Shown piece after piece: positions 28,296-36,151 of a stretch of 64,000 nt of DNA. This DNA is from Elusimicrobiota bacterium. GTDB lineage: Bacteria; Elusimicrobiota; Elusimicrobia; 2-02-FULL-39-32. Where the stretch lies: the NCBI GenBank assembly GCA_016180425.1, contig JACPBF010000001.1:517447-581446 (forward strand). The letters are read 5' to 3'. The translations under genes and the position numbers were made by a program. Below the pieces are notes generated by a model. The model was given only the letters and a program-made list of their open reading frames with translations. It was not told the origin of the DNA and did not search any database. Each line of letters opens with the position of its first letter. Positions within the stretch are counted from its first letter, which is position 1.

Positions 28296-28338
28296 CATGC
28301 TGAGAAAGTGCTTGAGCAGAAATGACCTTATCAGCATG
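28296..28338. repeat. Dispersed palindromic repeat, copy 2 (inverted relative to copy 1)
   Basis: Imperfect arms CATGCTGAGAAAG (28296-28308) and CTTATCAGCATG (28327-28338). Its reverse complement aligns with 5769-5814 over the whole length with a 3-nt gap and a few mismatches. It ends 26 nt before the galT start codon. Confidence 0.75.
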
Positions 28339-28364
28339 AACTACATTAGGAAAGGAGTTAAATC

Positions 28365-29387
28365 TTGTCTGAACTAAGACAGAATTTATGCAGCAAAGAG
28401 TGGGTGGTGATCGCTCCCAATAGGAGAGAAAAGCCTAATGCGCTAAAAACAAAAATAATGTCAGTCCCTCTTTCCACTGAATCTTATAGTTCAAAGTGCC
28501 CATTTTGTCCAAATAATGAAAAACTGTTCCCATTAGAGGAAAAAATGAGGATACGGGATTCAAATGGGGATTGGGTAACGCGAGTCATAGAAAATAAATA
28601 CAAAATTCTGGACTCCTATGATTCTTGTCCAACTATTACACAGCCTTTTGATAAAGAAGGAATCTACCAGAAACTAAAAGGGTGCGGCAGCCACGAACTT
28701 GTGATAGATTCTAACCGTCATGACAAAAACATTTTGAACATGTCTCCTATAGAGATACAAAATATTCTTGAAGCCGCATTACAAAGGACAAGCGCTCTCA
28801 AAAAAAATCCCAATAACCTCATCACCCTCATCTTTAAAAATGTTGGAGCGATGTCGGGACAAACCCAACTTCACTCTCATACCCAAATTGTAGGAAGCAG
28901 AGTGGTGCCTTCCTACATTCGCACGCTCCTACATGAAGCAGAAAAACATTTTGATTCATTTGGCAGCTGCGTTTTTTGCGACATGATTGCCTATGAAATA
29001 AGCCAGGGGGTGCGCTTAATTACTCAAAACGAAAATTACGTTTCTTTTGTCCCTTTTGCTGCTGGAACAGAACATGAAACTTGGATATTACCTAAATTTC
29101 ATGCTGCTGGCTTAGAACAAATCGTAGAAAAAAAATTGGAGGATCTTGCGGAAATTCTGCAATCTATCTTTCAACGATTTCGTCAGAAGATCGAAAACCC
29201 AGATTTTAATTTTGTCATCCGATCTGCGCCTTATCCTTTATCTAGCGTTCCCTACTACCATTGGCACATCCAACTCCTTCCCCGCACAAAAATCATAGGC
29301 GGGTTTGAGTATGGAACAAGAATCCAAGTGAACACAATCCTTCCGGAAGATTCAGCCAAGTTGTTGCGGGAATGCTCTCATTGCTAG
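28365..29387 (+). CDS. galT: Galactose-1-phosphate uridylyltransferase-like (HIT superfamily)
   Basis: 340 residues from a TTG with ribosome site AAAGGAG. Two metal-binding Cys pairs are likely at CPFCPNNE (~45) and CVFCDM. GSHELVIDSNRHD and the nucleotidyl-transfer motif HSHTQ (~170; HPHGQ in E. coli GalT) are present, and a second HIT-like repeat ends in PYYHWHIQLLPR. It transfers UMP between hexose 1-phosphates in the Leloir pathway; some members of this group instead act on ADP-sugars. There are no galK or galE neighbours here. Confidence 0.85.
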   Translation: MSELRQNLCSKEWVVIAPNRREKPNALKTKIMSVPLSTESYSSKCPFCPNNEKLFPLEEKMRIRDSNGDWVTRVIENKYKILDSYDSCPTITQPFDKEGIYQKLKGCGSHELVIDSNRHDKNILNMSPIEIQNILEAALQRTSALKKNPNNLITLIFKNVGAMSGQTQLHSHTQIVGSRVVPSYIRTLLHEAEKHFDSFGSCVFCDMIAYEISQGVRLITQNENYVSFVPFAAGTEHETWILPKFHAAGLEQIVEKKLEDLAEILQSIFQRFRQKIENPDFNFVIRSAPYPLSSVPYYHWHIQLLPRTKIIGGFEYGTRIQVNTILPEDSAKLLRECSHC

Positions 29388-29476
29388 TTCCAACTCGATC
29401 TAGTAACCCGTATCAGGGCAGCGTGCCACAGGGATTGGCATTGGTGTCTGTCCTAAAAAAATTTATAAAACACCTC

Positions 29477-29508
29477 TTGACTCTATACCATAGTATAGGG
29501 TTTATACT
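29477..29508 (+). promoter_or_regulatory. MerR-type promoter/operator
   Basis: TTGACT (29477-29482) and TATACT (29503-29508) are separated by 20 nt, longer than the normal 17. An imperfect 22-nt palindrome (29480-29501, 9 of 11 positions paired) fills the spacer. This is the classic MerR arrangement, in which the metal-bound regulator untwists the DNA to align the boxes. It lies 24 nt upstream of the merR start and should control the whole operon. Confidence 0.85.
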
Positions 29509-29531
29509 TTAACTAGGGGTATCGTACTTTT

Positions 29532-29957
29532 ATGAATGAACTAACCATTGGACAAATTGCAAAAAAGGCTGGCGTAAACGTTCAGACGATCTATTTCTAT
29601 GAACGTAAAAACTTAGTAACGCCAGTGAAACGAAGAGATACGGCTATTTCTCATTCTGGCTATAGGATTTATAGTGAAGCAGAGGTTCAAAAAATCCTGT
29701 TTATTAAAAACGCTCAAGAACTTGGATTCAGCCTAAAAGAAATTTCAGAATTACTTCATTTGCGTATCTCTACAAAAGCTCAGTGTCGTCTGGTTCAGTT
29801 AAAAGCTGGAAAAAAACTTAAAAGCGTTGAAGAAAAGTTGAAATCTTTAAGTCAGTTAAAGAAGGTTCTAGGAAGTTTACTGAATGTTTGCAGGAATCGT
29901 AAAACCACAGATGCTTGTCCTATTTTAAAGAGTTTACAAGGAAAGGAGGTGCTCTAA
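29532..29957 (+). CDS. merR: MerR, mercury-responsive transcriptional regulator
   Basis: 141 residues. N-terminal winged helix with LTIGQIAKKAGVNVQTIYFYE and SGYRIYSEAEVQKILFIKNAQELGFSLKEI, then the dimerisation helix. The three Hg(II) ligands of Tn501 MerR (Cys82, 117, 126) have exact counterparts with the same spacing: Cys85 (AQCRLV), Cys120 and Cys129 (NVCRNRKTTDACPI). This argues for mercury rather than another metal. It is the first gene of its own regulated operon, an arrangement different from the divergent merR of Tn21/Tn501. Confidence 0.95.
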   Translation: MNELTIGQIAKKAGVNVQTIYFYERKNLVTPVKRRDTAISHSGYRIYSEAEVQKILFIKNAQELGFSLKEISELLHLRISTKAQCRLVQLKAGKKLKSVEEKLKSLSQLKKVLGSLLNVCRNRKTTDACPILKSLQGKEVL

Positions 29958-29958
29958 A

Positions 29959-30540
29959 ATGAACAAAACATTGATTGCGATAGGCGCGGTTTTATCTTCA
30001 GCTCTCGCCTCGGTTTGTTGTCTGGGACCGATCGTCCTTGTCGGTTTAGGGATAGGGGGCGCTGGTTTAGCTGCCGGGTTATCCCAATATCGGCATTTCT
30101 TTTTATGTTTGACCACAGTTCTTTTAGGAATCGCTTTTTACTTAACCTATAGAAAAAGAAAGGTCACCTGCGAAGATGGTAGATGTGAACTTGAATCAGG
30201 AAGTAAACCTATGAAAAGAGTTTTATGGATTGTTACAGTTGCAGCGCTTGGATTCGCAACGTTCCCCCACTGGTCAACTATTGCTTTGAGAAAAGCTGTC
30301 CCAGTTGAGCAAGCAAATATGGAAACGGTTCAGCTAGCCATCGCCGGCATGAGCTGTACCGCCTGTGCTGTGAGTATCCAGAAGTCCCTAAAAAAAGTGG
30401 CGGGAGTTGAGACCGCGTTTGTGGACTTCAAAGAATCCAAAGCGACGGTTCAGGTTCACCCGGGCAAAGTCGAGAAAGACGTCTTGATTCGAGCCGTTCA
30501 AACAGCTGGTAATTATACGGCAAAAATAGAAGAGAATTGA
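29959..30540 (+). CDS. merT: MerT-MerP fusion, mercuric ion uptake protein
   Basis: 193 residues, 1 nt after merR, with the AAGGAGG site inside the merR end. Residues 1-103 are MerT-like: the Cys-Cys pair in the first membrane helix (Cys20-21, SVCCLGP), a second Cys pair in the cytoplasmic loop (Cys71, Cys76), and a third helix (~88-103). Residues ~122-193 are an HMA domain with metal motif GMSCTACA (Cys133, Cys136), as in MerP. Fused MerTP proteins are known. It would pass Hg(II) inward. Confidence 0.93.
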   Translation: MNKTLIAIGAVLSSALASVCCLGPIVLVGLGIGGAGLAAGLSQYRHFFLCLTTVLLGIAFYLTYRKRKVTCEDGRCELESGSKPMKRVLWIVTVAALGFATFPHWSTIALRKAVPVEQANMETVQLAIAGMSCTACAVSIQKSLKKVAGVETAFVDFKESKATVQVHPGKVEKDVLIRAVQTAGNYTAKIEEN

Positions 30541-30551
30541 GGAGTCACCTT

Positions 30552-31034
30552 ATGTCTCAATCCATTCAGTCCCATGAAGAATGCTGCAAAATAACGACCA
30601 CTTTATGCCCATGTCCTGTGTGCGGGAATATGGGGAGAAAAGTGACCCCTCGAACTTTAGATAATCACGTACCAAGCCCTTTAAGGGAAGCAATCGGAGA
30701 TGAGGCCACTTTCTGTACGAATCCTGACTGCAATGTTGTTTACTGCAATCCCAAAAAGATGGTGATTCTAAGGGGAGAAACCAAATTCCCCGTGACCATT
30801 AAGGATTCTGGGGACGACGTTTACGTCTGCTACTGCTTCCAACATAAACGCGCAGATGTGAGGCGAGATCTTAAAGAAAAAGAAACCACAGATATTCCGG
30901 ATAAAATCCGAAAAGGCGTCAAAGAGGGTCTGTGCGATTGCGAACGTAAAAATCCGCAAGGCGCCTGTTGTTTAGGAAACGTGGTCAACACAATCAAAAC
31001 CATCCAGACAGAATTAAAAGAACACCCATTCTGA
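30552..31034 (+). CDS. CopZ-type zinc/[2Fe-2S] metallochaperone domain protein
   Basis: 160 residues from the ATG at 30552 (ribosome site GAGGAG). The Cys-rich sequence (CPCPVCGNMG, FCTNPDCNVVYC, YVCYCFQHKRADV, CDCERKNPQGACC) matches the N-terminal domain of Archaeoglobus-type CopZ, which binds one Zn and one [2Fe-2S] cluster. The usual C-terminal HMA domain is absent; the neighbouring genes supply HMA domains. A role in moving or sensing thiophilic metal in the mer-type operon is inferred. Confidence 0.85.
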   Translation: MSQSIQSHEECCKITTTLCPCPVCGNMGRKVTPRTLDNHVPSPLREAIGDEATFCTNPDCNVVYCNPKKMVILRGETKFPVTIKDSGDDVYVCYCFQHKRADVRRDLKEKETTDIPDKIRKGVKEGLCDCERKNPQGACCLGNVVNTIKTIQTELKEHPF

Positions 31035-31056
31035 GATGGTTGGAGGAGGTGCGATC

Positions 31057-31587
31057 ATGAAGTTGAGAAAAAAGTTAACTGTGATATGGACTCTTTTTTT
31101 GTTCTTGCCTACTTGGTTTGGGCACACAGCAGAACCCGCCGATTCTAAACTGATCAAAATAAATGTAAAAGGTCTAACATGTCCTTTCTGCGCTTATGGT
31201 TTGGAAAAGAGACTTCAAGAAACTGGTGCTGACAATGTAAAAATCAATGTGGACAAAGGGCAGGCACAGATCAGTTATACAAAACAAAACGCGATCGATT
31301 TTAACCAATTAAAAGAGGCAGTCAAAAAAGGGGGTTTTACTCCAGGCACAATTGAGATGAATGCCAAGGGCAGTTTGAATCAAAAAGATGGACGTTGGAC
31401 TTTTAAGCTTGCCGATTCTGAGGATCTTTTTTTAGTGAAGAAGGATGAGGTATCGGAAAAAATGATCAATGAAATTAAGGAAGGGATAACAGTCCGCGTT
31501 TCTGCAAAAGTAGGGAGTGAGCTTCAAGAAGGTCATAGCGAGCATCCCGCCACCCTAAAAATATTGAGCTATGAAAAGGTTAAATAA
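31057..31587 (+). CDS. Exported heavy-metal-associated (HMA) domain protein
   Basis: 176 residues from the ATG at 31057, chosen because GGAGG lies 8 nt upstream. Signal peptide ~1-25. HMA domain ~30-100 with metal motif GLTCPFCAYG. Residues ~105-176 form a beta-rich domain of unknown type (WTFKLADSEDLFLVKKDEVS). It would bind mercury in the periplasm like MerP. Its 3' end overlaps the next gene by 17 nt. Confidence 0.82.
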   Translation: MKLRKKLTVIWTLFLFLPTWFGHTAEPADSKLIKINVKGLTCPFCAYGLEKRLQETGADNVKINVDKGQAQISYTKQNAIDFNQLKEAVKKGGFTPGTIEMNAKGSLNQKDGRWTFKLADSEDLFLVKKDEVSEKMINEIKEGITVRVSAKVGSELQEGHSEHPATLKILSYEKVK

Positions 31588-32515
31588 ACTTTTATTCGCC
31601 ACAATAGCTTTCTTCTTATTTGCCCAGAGCGCGTTCTTAAAGGCAAATGGTCCCCCCATTCACGGAGATACTGCTTTTGTGGTTGGAATTGAAGGAGCAG
31701 GTATCAGCAGTTTTTACCAAGAAATGCGCATGGCTAAACTTCTTCAGAATGGTTCAGAAATCACTGATCCTTTAAATCGAGAAATGAGAGTACGGATGAT
31801 ACCCCTTATGCTTCCTTACGAGGCTATTCCTAACCGATTGCTCATTGGACTTTCTGTTCCTTATCTGGACAAACGTATGGAGATAACTGTTGGGAATCAA
31901 AGAAAGGTTTTCACTAATCGTGGTATGGGGGATGCCACTCTTTTTTCTAAGGTTCAGTTTTATCAGAAAGATCGACGTGGAGGAACGACTCGAATGACAG
32001 GTAAATTGGGTCTGAAGGTTCCCACAGGCAAGGAAGATGCTCGAGACGAATCAGGCGCATTGCTAGCGCCAGGCTTACAGCTTGGCAGCGGGAGCTGGGA
32101 TATACCTATAGGAGTCGTGATCACTCATCTTTATCAGCTCTGGGGAATTAATACCAATCTGGTTTATCAGATTAACAATGAGTCTAATGGTTTTGAAAAA
32201 GGAGATATGTTCCGTTATGATCTGTCTGGATCTATAAGGCTTTTACCCATTGTTTATGAAGAATACCCCAGTCCACAACTCAACTTGATAGCAGAATTGA
32301 ATGGAACTCTTGCTGCAAAAGACCGAAATCATGATATTACTGATCCCAATACCGGCGGACATACTCTACTTTTTTCTCCGGGTCTGCAATTCATTGGCGG
32401 GCGAGACTGGTTGATTAATATTTCTTATCAACTTCCCATTGTTCAGAATCTGAATGGCTCGCAACTCGGTCTAAACCAAACTTGGACAGTCGGTTTTCTT
32501 CTATATCTAAGGTAA
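31571..32515 (+). CDS. Outer-membrane beta-barrel protein in mer-type operon
   Basis: 314 residues. Signal peptide ~1-25 (IAFFLFAQSAFLKA). The rest alternates polar and aromatic residues in short strands (TAFVVGIEGAGISSFYQEM ... NLVYQINNESNGFEKG ... LIAELNGTLAAKD) and ends in an aromatic-terminated strand (TVGFLLYLR), typical of a barrel of the MetA/phenol-degradation transporter class. It may admit or release metal across the outer membrane; that role is inferred from operon position. Confidence 0.75.
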   Translation: MKRLNKLLFATIAFFLFAQSAFLKANGPPIHGDTAFVVGIEGAGISSFYQEMRMAKLLQNGSEITDPLNREMRVRMIPLMLPYEAIPNRLLIGLSVPYLDKRMEITVGNQRKVFTNRGMGDATLFSKVQFYQKDRRGGTTRMTGKLGLKVPTGKEDARDESGALLAPGLQLGSGSWDIPIGVVITHLYQLWGINTNLVYQINNESNGFEKGDMFRYDLSGSIRLLPIVYEEYPSPQLNLIAELNGTLAAKDRNHDITDPNTGGHTLLFSPGLQFIGGRDWLINISYQLPIVQNLNGSQLGLNQTWTVGFLLYLR

Positions 32516-32593
32516 CGATCAAATAAAATTCTTTTTTGAATGTAAGGATTTGGCGATTGCGCCGACAAATGAATGTCAAGGGAGGTGATGTAA

Positions 32594-32623
32594 GTGGGAC
32601 CCAAAAGTCCGTGCGGTTGTTAG
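32594..32623 (+). CDS. Possible nine-residue Cys-containing leader peptide
   Basis: A very strong GGAGGTGAT site (32581-32589) is followed by a GTG codon and the peptide MGPKSPCGC before a TAG. There is no longer ORF in that frame. It may be a leader peptide, or the remnant of a truncated Cys-rich gene. Support is the ribosome site only. Confidence 0.25.
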   Translation: MGPKSPCGC

Positions 32624-32683
32624 GATTAAGATGTTTAGAGGTTGTTTTGTGACTAACAAAATTTAAAAATGGGAGAAATATGC

Positions 32684-33133
32684 ATGAGAAATAAATTGAT
32701 CTTGTGCGTGCTGCTAATAGTGATTGCGCTAGGCGCCAGTGCCTGCTGCCGATTTTGCTCTACTCCCAACAACAAGAAAGTTGCCATCGTGCTTCAAGCA
32801 GATACGGATCGTCATGAAGGGATGGCGCGCGTCCTACATGCACTTCTTTATTCCAAAGAACTAAAAGAAGGTGGATATGACGTTGCCCTTATCTTTGATG
32901 GCGCAGGAACGGCATGGGTAGAAAAATTAGAAGATCCTGCAAACAAACTGAATCCTCTGTTTGTGTCTCTGAAGAATTCCGGCATAACAGAAGTCGTGTG
33001 CGATTTCTGTGCGGGAGCTTTTAAAGTTAAAGATAAAATCAAAGATTCAGGATTGCCATTAGTGTCAGAATACCAAGGGCACCCTAGCCTAAAAAAATGG
33101 ATTGACCAAGGGTATCAGATCATTATTCTTTAG
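32684..33133 (+). CDS. DsrE-like lipoprotein
   Basis: 149 residues from the ATG at 32684; an upstream ATG at 32669 is less well placed relative to GGGAGA. Lipobox LGASA|C, so probably anchored in the envelope. The fold pattern is DsrE/DsrF-like: VAIVLQADTDRHEGMARVLHALLYSKEL, DVALIFDGAGTAWVEKL, and a Cys pair VVCDFCAGAFKV corresponding to the sulfur-relay Cys region. A lipid-anchored DsrE protein in a mercury operon is unusual; a thiol or sulfide role outside the cytoplasm is an inference. Confidence 0.78.
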   Translation: MRNKLILCVLLIVIALGASACCRFCSTPNNKKVAIVLQADTDRHEGMARVLHALLYSKELKEGGYDVALIFDGAGTAWVEKLEDPANKLNPLFVSLKNSGITEVVCDFCAGAFKVKDKIKDSGLPLVSEYQGHPSLKKWIDQGYQIIIL

Positions 33134-33198
33134 AGGTCACGGCACTTAGGCTTTTTGTGCCGTCCAGAATTTGGTAACAGGTAAGAAGTTCGACAAAA

Positions 33199-33639
33199 AT
33201 GAATTTTAATGATAAACTTCCGCATATGGACTATCAAAAGTATGCATGTATGATCCTAACCGCTTCCCTTTTGTTCGGAGGCATTCTTCATTGTTTGGCT
33301 GAAGGAATTCATGCTCCAAACTCATCTATTACAGCAAACATTCAAAAAAAATTTCCAGATTCAGAGGCACAACTCTTAAAAGACAAAAGTGAAACTTCAG
33401 TGCCTCATGAGATCCATAGAGAATCCAACTGTTATAATCCATTTGCTCTTTTGCCTTGCAGCTTAGAAATTCCTAATCGTCTTTCCCAACGAGCATTATG
33501 GACTGGTCAACACGTTCCCCACATCAACGGGACATTCATAGACTCCACATTCCAGTTGAATCATGGCCCTCCGAATACGAGAGGTCAAACTGTAACCTGC
33601 TCTCCCTTCTCTCAACAAAACTTTCCACTTTTAATCTGA
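33199..33639 (+). CDS. Small membrane or exported protein, unknown
   Basis: 146 residues (a second start at Met10 is possible). A hydrophobic segment at ~15-35 (YACMILTASLLFGGILHCLA) suggests a signal or anchor. The remainder is polar with His, Cys and Pro (CYNPFALLPCSLEIPNRL) and no motif I recognise. It lies between the mer-type genes and the thiol-redox genes and may belong to either. A hairpin (ACGGCAC/GTGCCGT) at 33139-33163 lies upstream without a T tract. Confidence 0.5.
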   Translation: MNFNDKLPHMDYQKYACMILTASLLFGGILHCLAEGIHAPNSSITANIQKKFPDSEAQLLKDKSETSVPHEIHRESNCYNPFALLPCSLEIPNRLSQRALWTGQHVPHINGTFIDSTFQLNHGPPNTRGQTVTCSPFSQQNFPLLI

Positions 33640-33790
33640 TTCTTACCACCATGTCAGGATGGCTTTTCGTCATCTCTGAGTAGGGTTTTGCCTATACTTT
33701 TCTGAAAGATGTTGCGTTATTTGAATTTTGATTTCTTTATGAAATTATTTTTAGCTTATAAGAATAGGGCTTGGATTCCAACAAACTAAT

Positions 33791-34408
33791 GTGAGGAAGC
33801 GTATTAGAAAAAATAGAAGCAAGGCTGTTTTGTGCTTAATGGCGGCCTATTTCTTGATTCTACCAGCGGCGGAAATATCGGCAGTGGATGAACGGAATGT
33901 TTCTTCGAACATTGTAGGCTTTGCCGCCCCGAAATGGGAAGTGGGGGATTGGATCAACTCGGAACCTTTGACGTTGGAAGGGCTTCGTGGCAAAGTGATT
34001 TTAGTTCGATGGTGGACAGGACCGGGATGCCCTTACTGTACTCCTTCGGTACTGATTTTAAATGACCTCTATAAGTTGCATAAAGACAAAGGACTGGTTG
34101 TCATTGGGTTCTACCATCACAAGTCAGACGAACCTATAAAGTTACGAAATGTTCGGCGTTTAGCCAAGAAGATGAAAATGGATTTTCCCATCGCCATAGA
34201 TCCAGAATGGCAAACTCTGAAACGCTATTGGTTCGATCGCACATCAGATGAGGAGAGATGGACTTCGGTCAGTTTCTTGATAGATCAGCAGGGGATCGTC
34301 AGGTATGTTCATCCTGGTGTCACCATCACGAGTGACGATAGCAAGGAAATTGAGACAAAAATTCTGAATCTCCTAATGCATAAGGAGGCTGGAAATGAGC
34401 GAAGATAG
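33791..34408 (+). CDS. TlpA/AhpC-like thioredoxin-fold protein (CPYC), exported
   Basis: 205 residues from a GTG without a clear ribosome site, so the start is uncertain. Signal peptide ~1-33. Thioredoxin fold with LTLEGLRGKVILVRWWTGPG and active site CPYC, followed by GLVVIGFYHHKSDEP and a strand SVSFLIDQQGIVRYVHPG. This is the redoxin pattern of periplasmic thiol-disulfide enzymes. It overlaps the transglutaminase gene by 14 nt and is near ccdA and tlpA, suggesting a shared envelope reductive system. Confidence 0.82.
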   Translation: MRKRIRKNRSKAVLCLMAAYFLILPAAEISAVDERNVSSNIVGFAAPKWEVGDWINSEPLTLEGLRGKVILVRWWTGPGCPYCTPSVLILNDLYKLHKDKGLVVIGFYHHKSDEPIKLRNVRRLAKKMKMDFPIAIDPEWQTLKRYWFDRTSDEERWTSVSFLIDQQGIVRYVHPGVTITSDDSKEIETKILNLLMHKEAGNERR

Positions 34409-35459
34409 CAATTTATCCAAACGTTCCATATTTACATTTAGCGTTTTTGCAAGCGCACTGCTACTTGCGGGAATCAGTTGGGCGATTCTGCAGAAGGAGA
34501 TAAAACCTTCGGTGCGAGCCATTGAGTTTACAGAAAAGATTAGCGTTCCTGTTCCAAAAGAGGCAAAGAATGTTCAAATATGGATTCCAATACCATTGAA
34601 CAATTTTTACCAGCACACAGAAATATTAAGCGTTGAGTCACCCTATTCTTACCGCATCACCGAAGACAAAGAGTTTAGAAACCAGTTACTTTATTTCAAA
34701 CCAAAGACGTTTCCAAAAGATCAAAGTATTGAAATAAAAGTTCTTTATAATATCGTGAGAAAAGAGCAACGTGCCTGGAATATAAGTCAAAATGGCAACA
34801 CATCTGATATTCAAACTAACCTTTCTATTCGGAGTTTTCTTGAGCCTCGTGGTTTGGAAGTTATTAATGAAAAGATAAGAAAAATTTCTAAGGAAACAAC
34901 TAGTGGAATTGATGATCCGATGAAGAAGGCAAAAGCGCTCTATTACTATGTGCTAAGAACTATGCAATATGATAAATCTGGCACAGGTTGGGGACGAGGG
35001 GATTCTGTTTATACCTGCGATATTGGAAAAGGGAATTGCACAGACTTCCATTCTTTGTTCATCACATTAGCCAGAGCCAGTCAAATCCCTGCACGGTTTC
35101 AGATGGGCATTCCCCTTCCAGAAAGTTCAGAGGGCGAACCGACAGGGTCATATCACTGTTGGGCAGAGTTCTATATAGGTGGAAAAGGCTGGATTCCGGT
35201 GGATATTTCGGAAGCTTGGAAGAATTCTCAAAAGGCAGATTATTTCTTTGGGAACTTAGATGTCAATCGGATTCTTTTAAGCACTGGGAGAGAGATTTTA
35301 CTTTCACCGCAACAGAAAGCCAATCCACTCAATTATCTGGCTCGTCCTTACGTGGAAGTAGATGGAAAACCACTCACAGATTTTAAAGTTGAACGCAACT
35401 ATAAAAATTTATCCCCGAAAGGTTTAATCGGGGATCTAAAAGGAGAAAAACGAACATGA
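34395..35459 (+). CDS. Membrane-anchored transglutaminase-like protein
   Basis: 354 residues with a TAAGGAGG site. One N-terminal membrane segment (~13-30), a beta-rich region (~40-140), then a transglutaminase-like core with the triad Cys (GKGNCTDFHSLFITLARASQ), His (GSYHCWAEFYI) and Asp (GWIPVDISEAW). Bacterial members are usually cysteine proteases or have unknown targets. The stop overlaps the next start by 4 nt. A small hairpin (ATCCCCG/CGGGGAT) covers the last codons before the next gene's ribosome site. Confidence 0.85.
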   Translation: MSEDSNLSKRSIFTFSVFASALLLAGISWAILQKEIKPSVRAIEFTEKISVPVPKEAKNVQIWIPIPLNNFYQHTEILSVESPYSYRITEDKEFRNQLLYFKPKTFPKDQSIEIKVLYNIVRKEQRAWNISQNGNTSDIQTNLSIRSFLEPRGLEVINEKIRKISKETTSGIDDPMKKAKALYYYVLRTMQYDKSGTGWGRGDSVYTCDIGKGNCTDFHSLFITLARASQIPARFQMGIPLPESSEGEPTGSYHCWAEFYIGGKGWIPVDISEAWKNSQKADYFFGNLDVNRILLSTGREILLSPQQKANPLNYLARPYVEVDGKPLTDFKVERNYKNLSPKGLIGDLKGEKRT

Positions 35460-35977
35460 AGAGAAGCGCAGGGTTAGTATTAGCAATGGTACTGGCATTG
35501 TCATTTGTTGGCGCAGGGATTGCTGCAGAGCATCCAACGGAGCATCCCACAGAACAACCTACGACCAAAAAAGAGAAGGCAAAAGAACACCCGAAAGAGC
35601 ATCCCACAAAAAAGCAGACCAAGAAAATAGAAGCTTCCATCTCAATGGAAGATCTCGCCAAGAGCATTGAAGGTTACGTTGCGAAAGACGCGGCTCTCAA
35701 AGGAGGATATTTTCTGGTTTATGACCCGGAGAGCAAAAGCACACTTCAGTTGACCTTGGATCACGTTCACAAAGAGCGGCTGTCCAAAGTAAGCAGCGAC
35801 GTTTATTTTGCCTGCGCGGACTTTAAGACACCAGAAGGCAAAATCTATGACATGGACGTTTTCATGAAGGGCAACAAAACCGACTCCCTTGAAGTGACGG
35901 AAGTGTCTGTTCATAAGGAAGATGGCAAAGCCCGCTATAGTTGGTTTGAGGAAAACGGCATTTGGAAAAAGAAATAG
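35456..35977 (+). CDS. Exported protein with His-Pro-Thr-Glu repeats
   Basis: 173 residues. Signal peptide ~1-23 (LALSFVGAGIAA). The mature N-terminus is a low-complexity Glu-His-Pro repeat (EHPTEHPTEQPTTKKEKAKE, continuing as EHPKEHPTKK), able in principle to bind metal through His. Residues ~60-173 form a single alpha/beta domain (GGYFLVYDPESKSTLQLTLD, VYFACADFKTPEGKIYDMDV, RYSWFEENGIWKK) that I do not recognise by name. It sits between the transglutaminase and the remnant ahead of ccdA. Confidence 0.72.
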   Translation: MKRSAGLVLAMVLALSFVGAGIAAEHPTEHPTEQPTTKKEKAKEHPKEHPTKKQTKKIEASISMEDLAKSIEGYVAKDAALKGGYFLVYDPESKSTLQLTLDHVHKERLSKVSSDVYFACADFKTPEGKIYDMDVFMKGNKTDSLEVTEVSVHKEDGKARYSWFEENGIWKKK

Positions 35978-35989
35978 AATTTTGTAACT

Positions 35990-36151
35990 ATGTCAGCGTT
36001 GTCACGAAACGCTCCTTGCATGGCCATCGTTGACAAACAGGGGATCATCCGCTTCAAATATTTCGGAGGATTTCGTAAAGAACCGGTTACCCAGTTTATT
36101 CGGGCGTTGGTAATTGAAAATAATTCTCCATCAGCAAAGGAAGATTTATGA
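35990..36151 (+). pseudogene. Remnant of a thioredoxin-like (TlpA/redoxin) gene, C-terminal part only
   Basis: A 53-codon frame contains CMAIVDKQGIIRFKYFGGF followed by a C-terminal helix (EPVTQFIRAL). This is the last strand-strand-helix part of a TlpA-like protein (compare SVSFLIDQQGIVRYVHPG in the gene at 33.8 kb), without the active-site half. It is in frame with the preceding gene, separated only by that gene's TAG. Its stop overlaps the ccdA start. It looks like the residue of a deletion in the redox cluster. Confidence 0.6.

Noticed and set aside
33139-33163. Hairpin ACGGCAC/GTGCCGT after the DsrE gene as a terminator
   Set aside because: Only 7 bp and no T tract follows; too weak to call.
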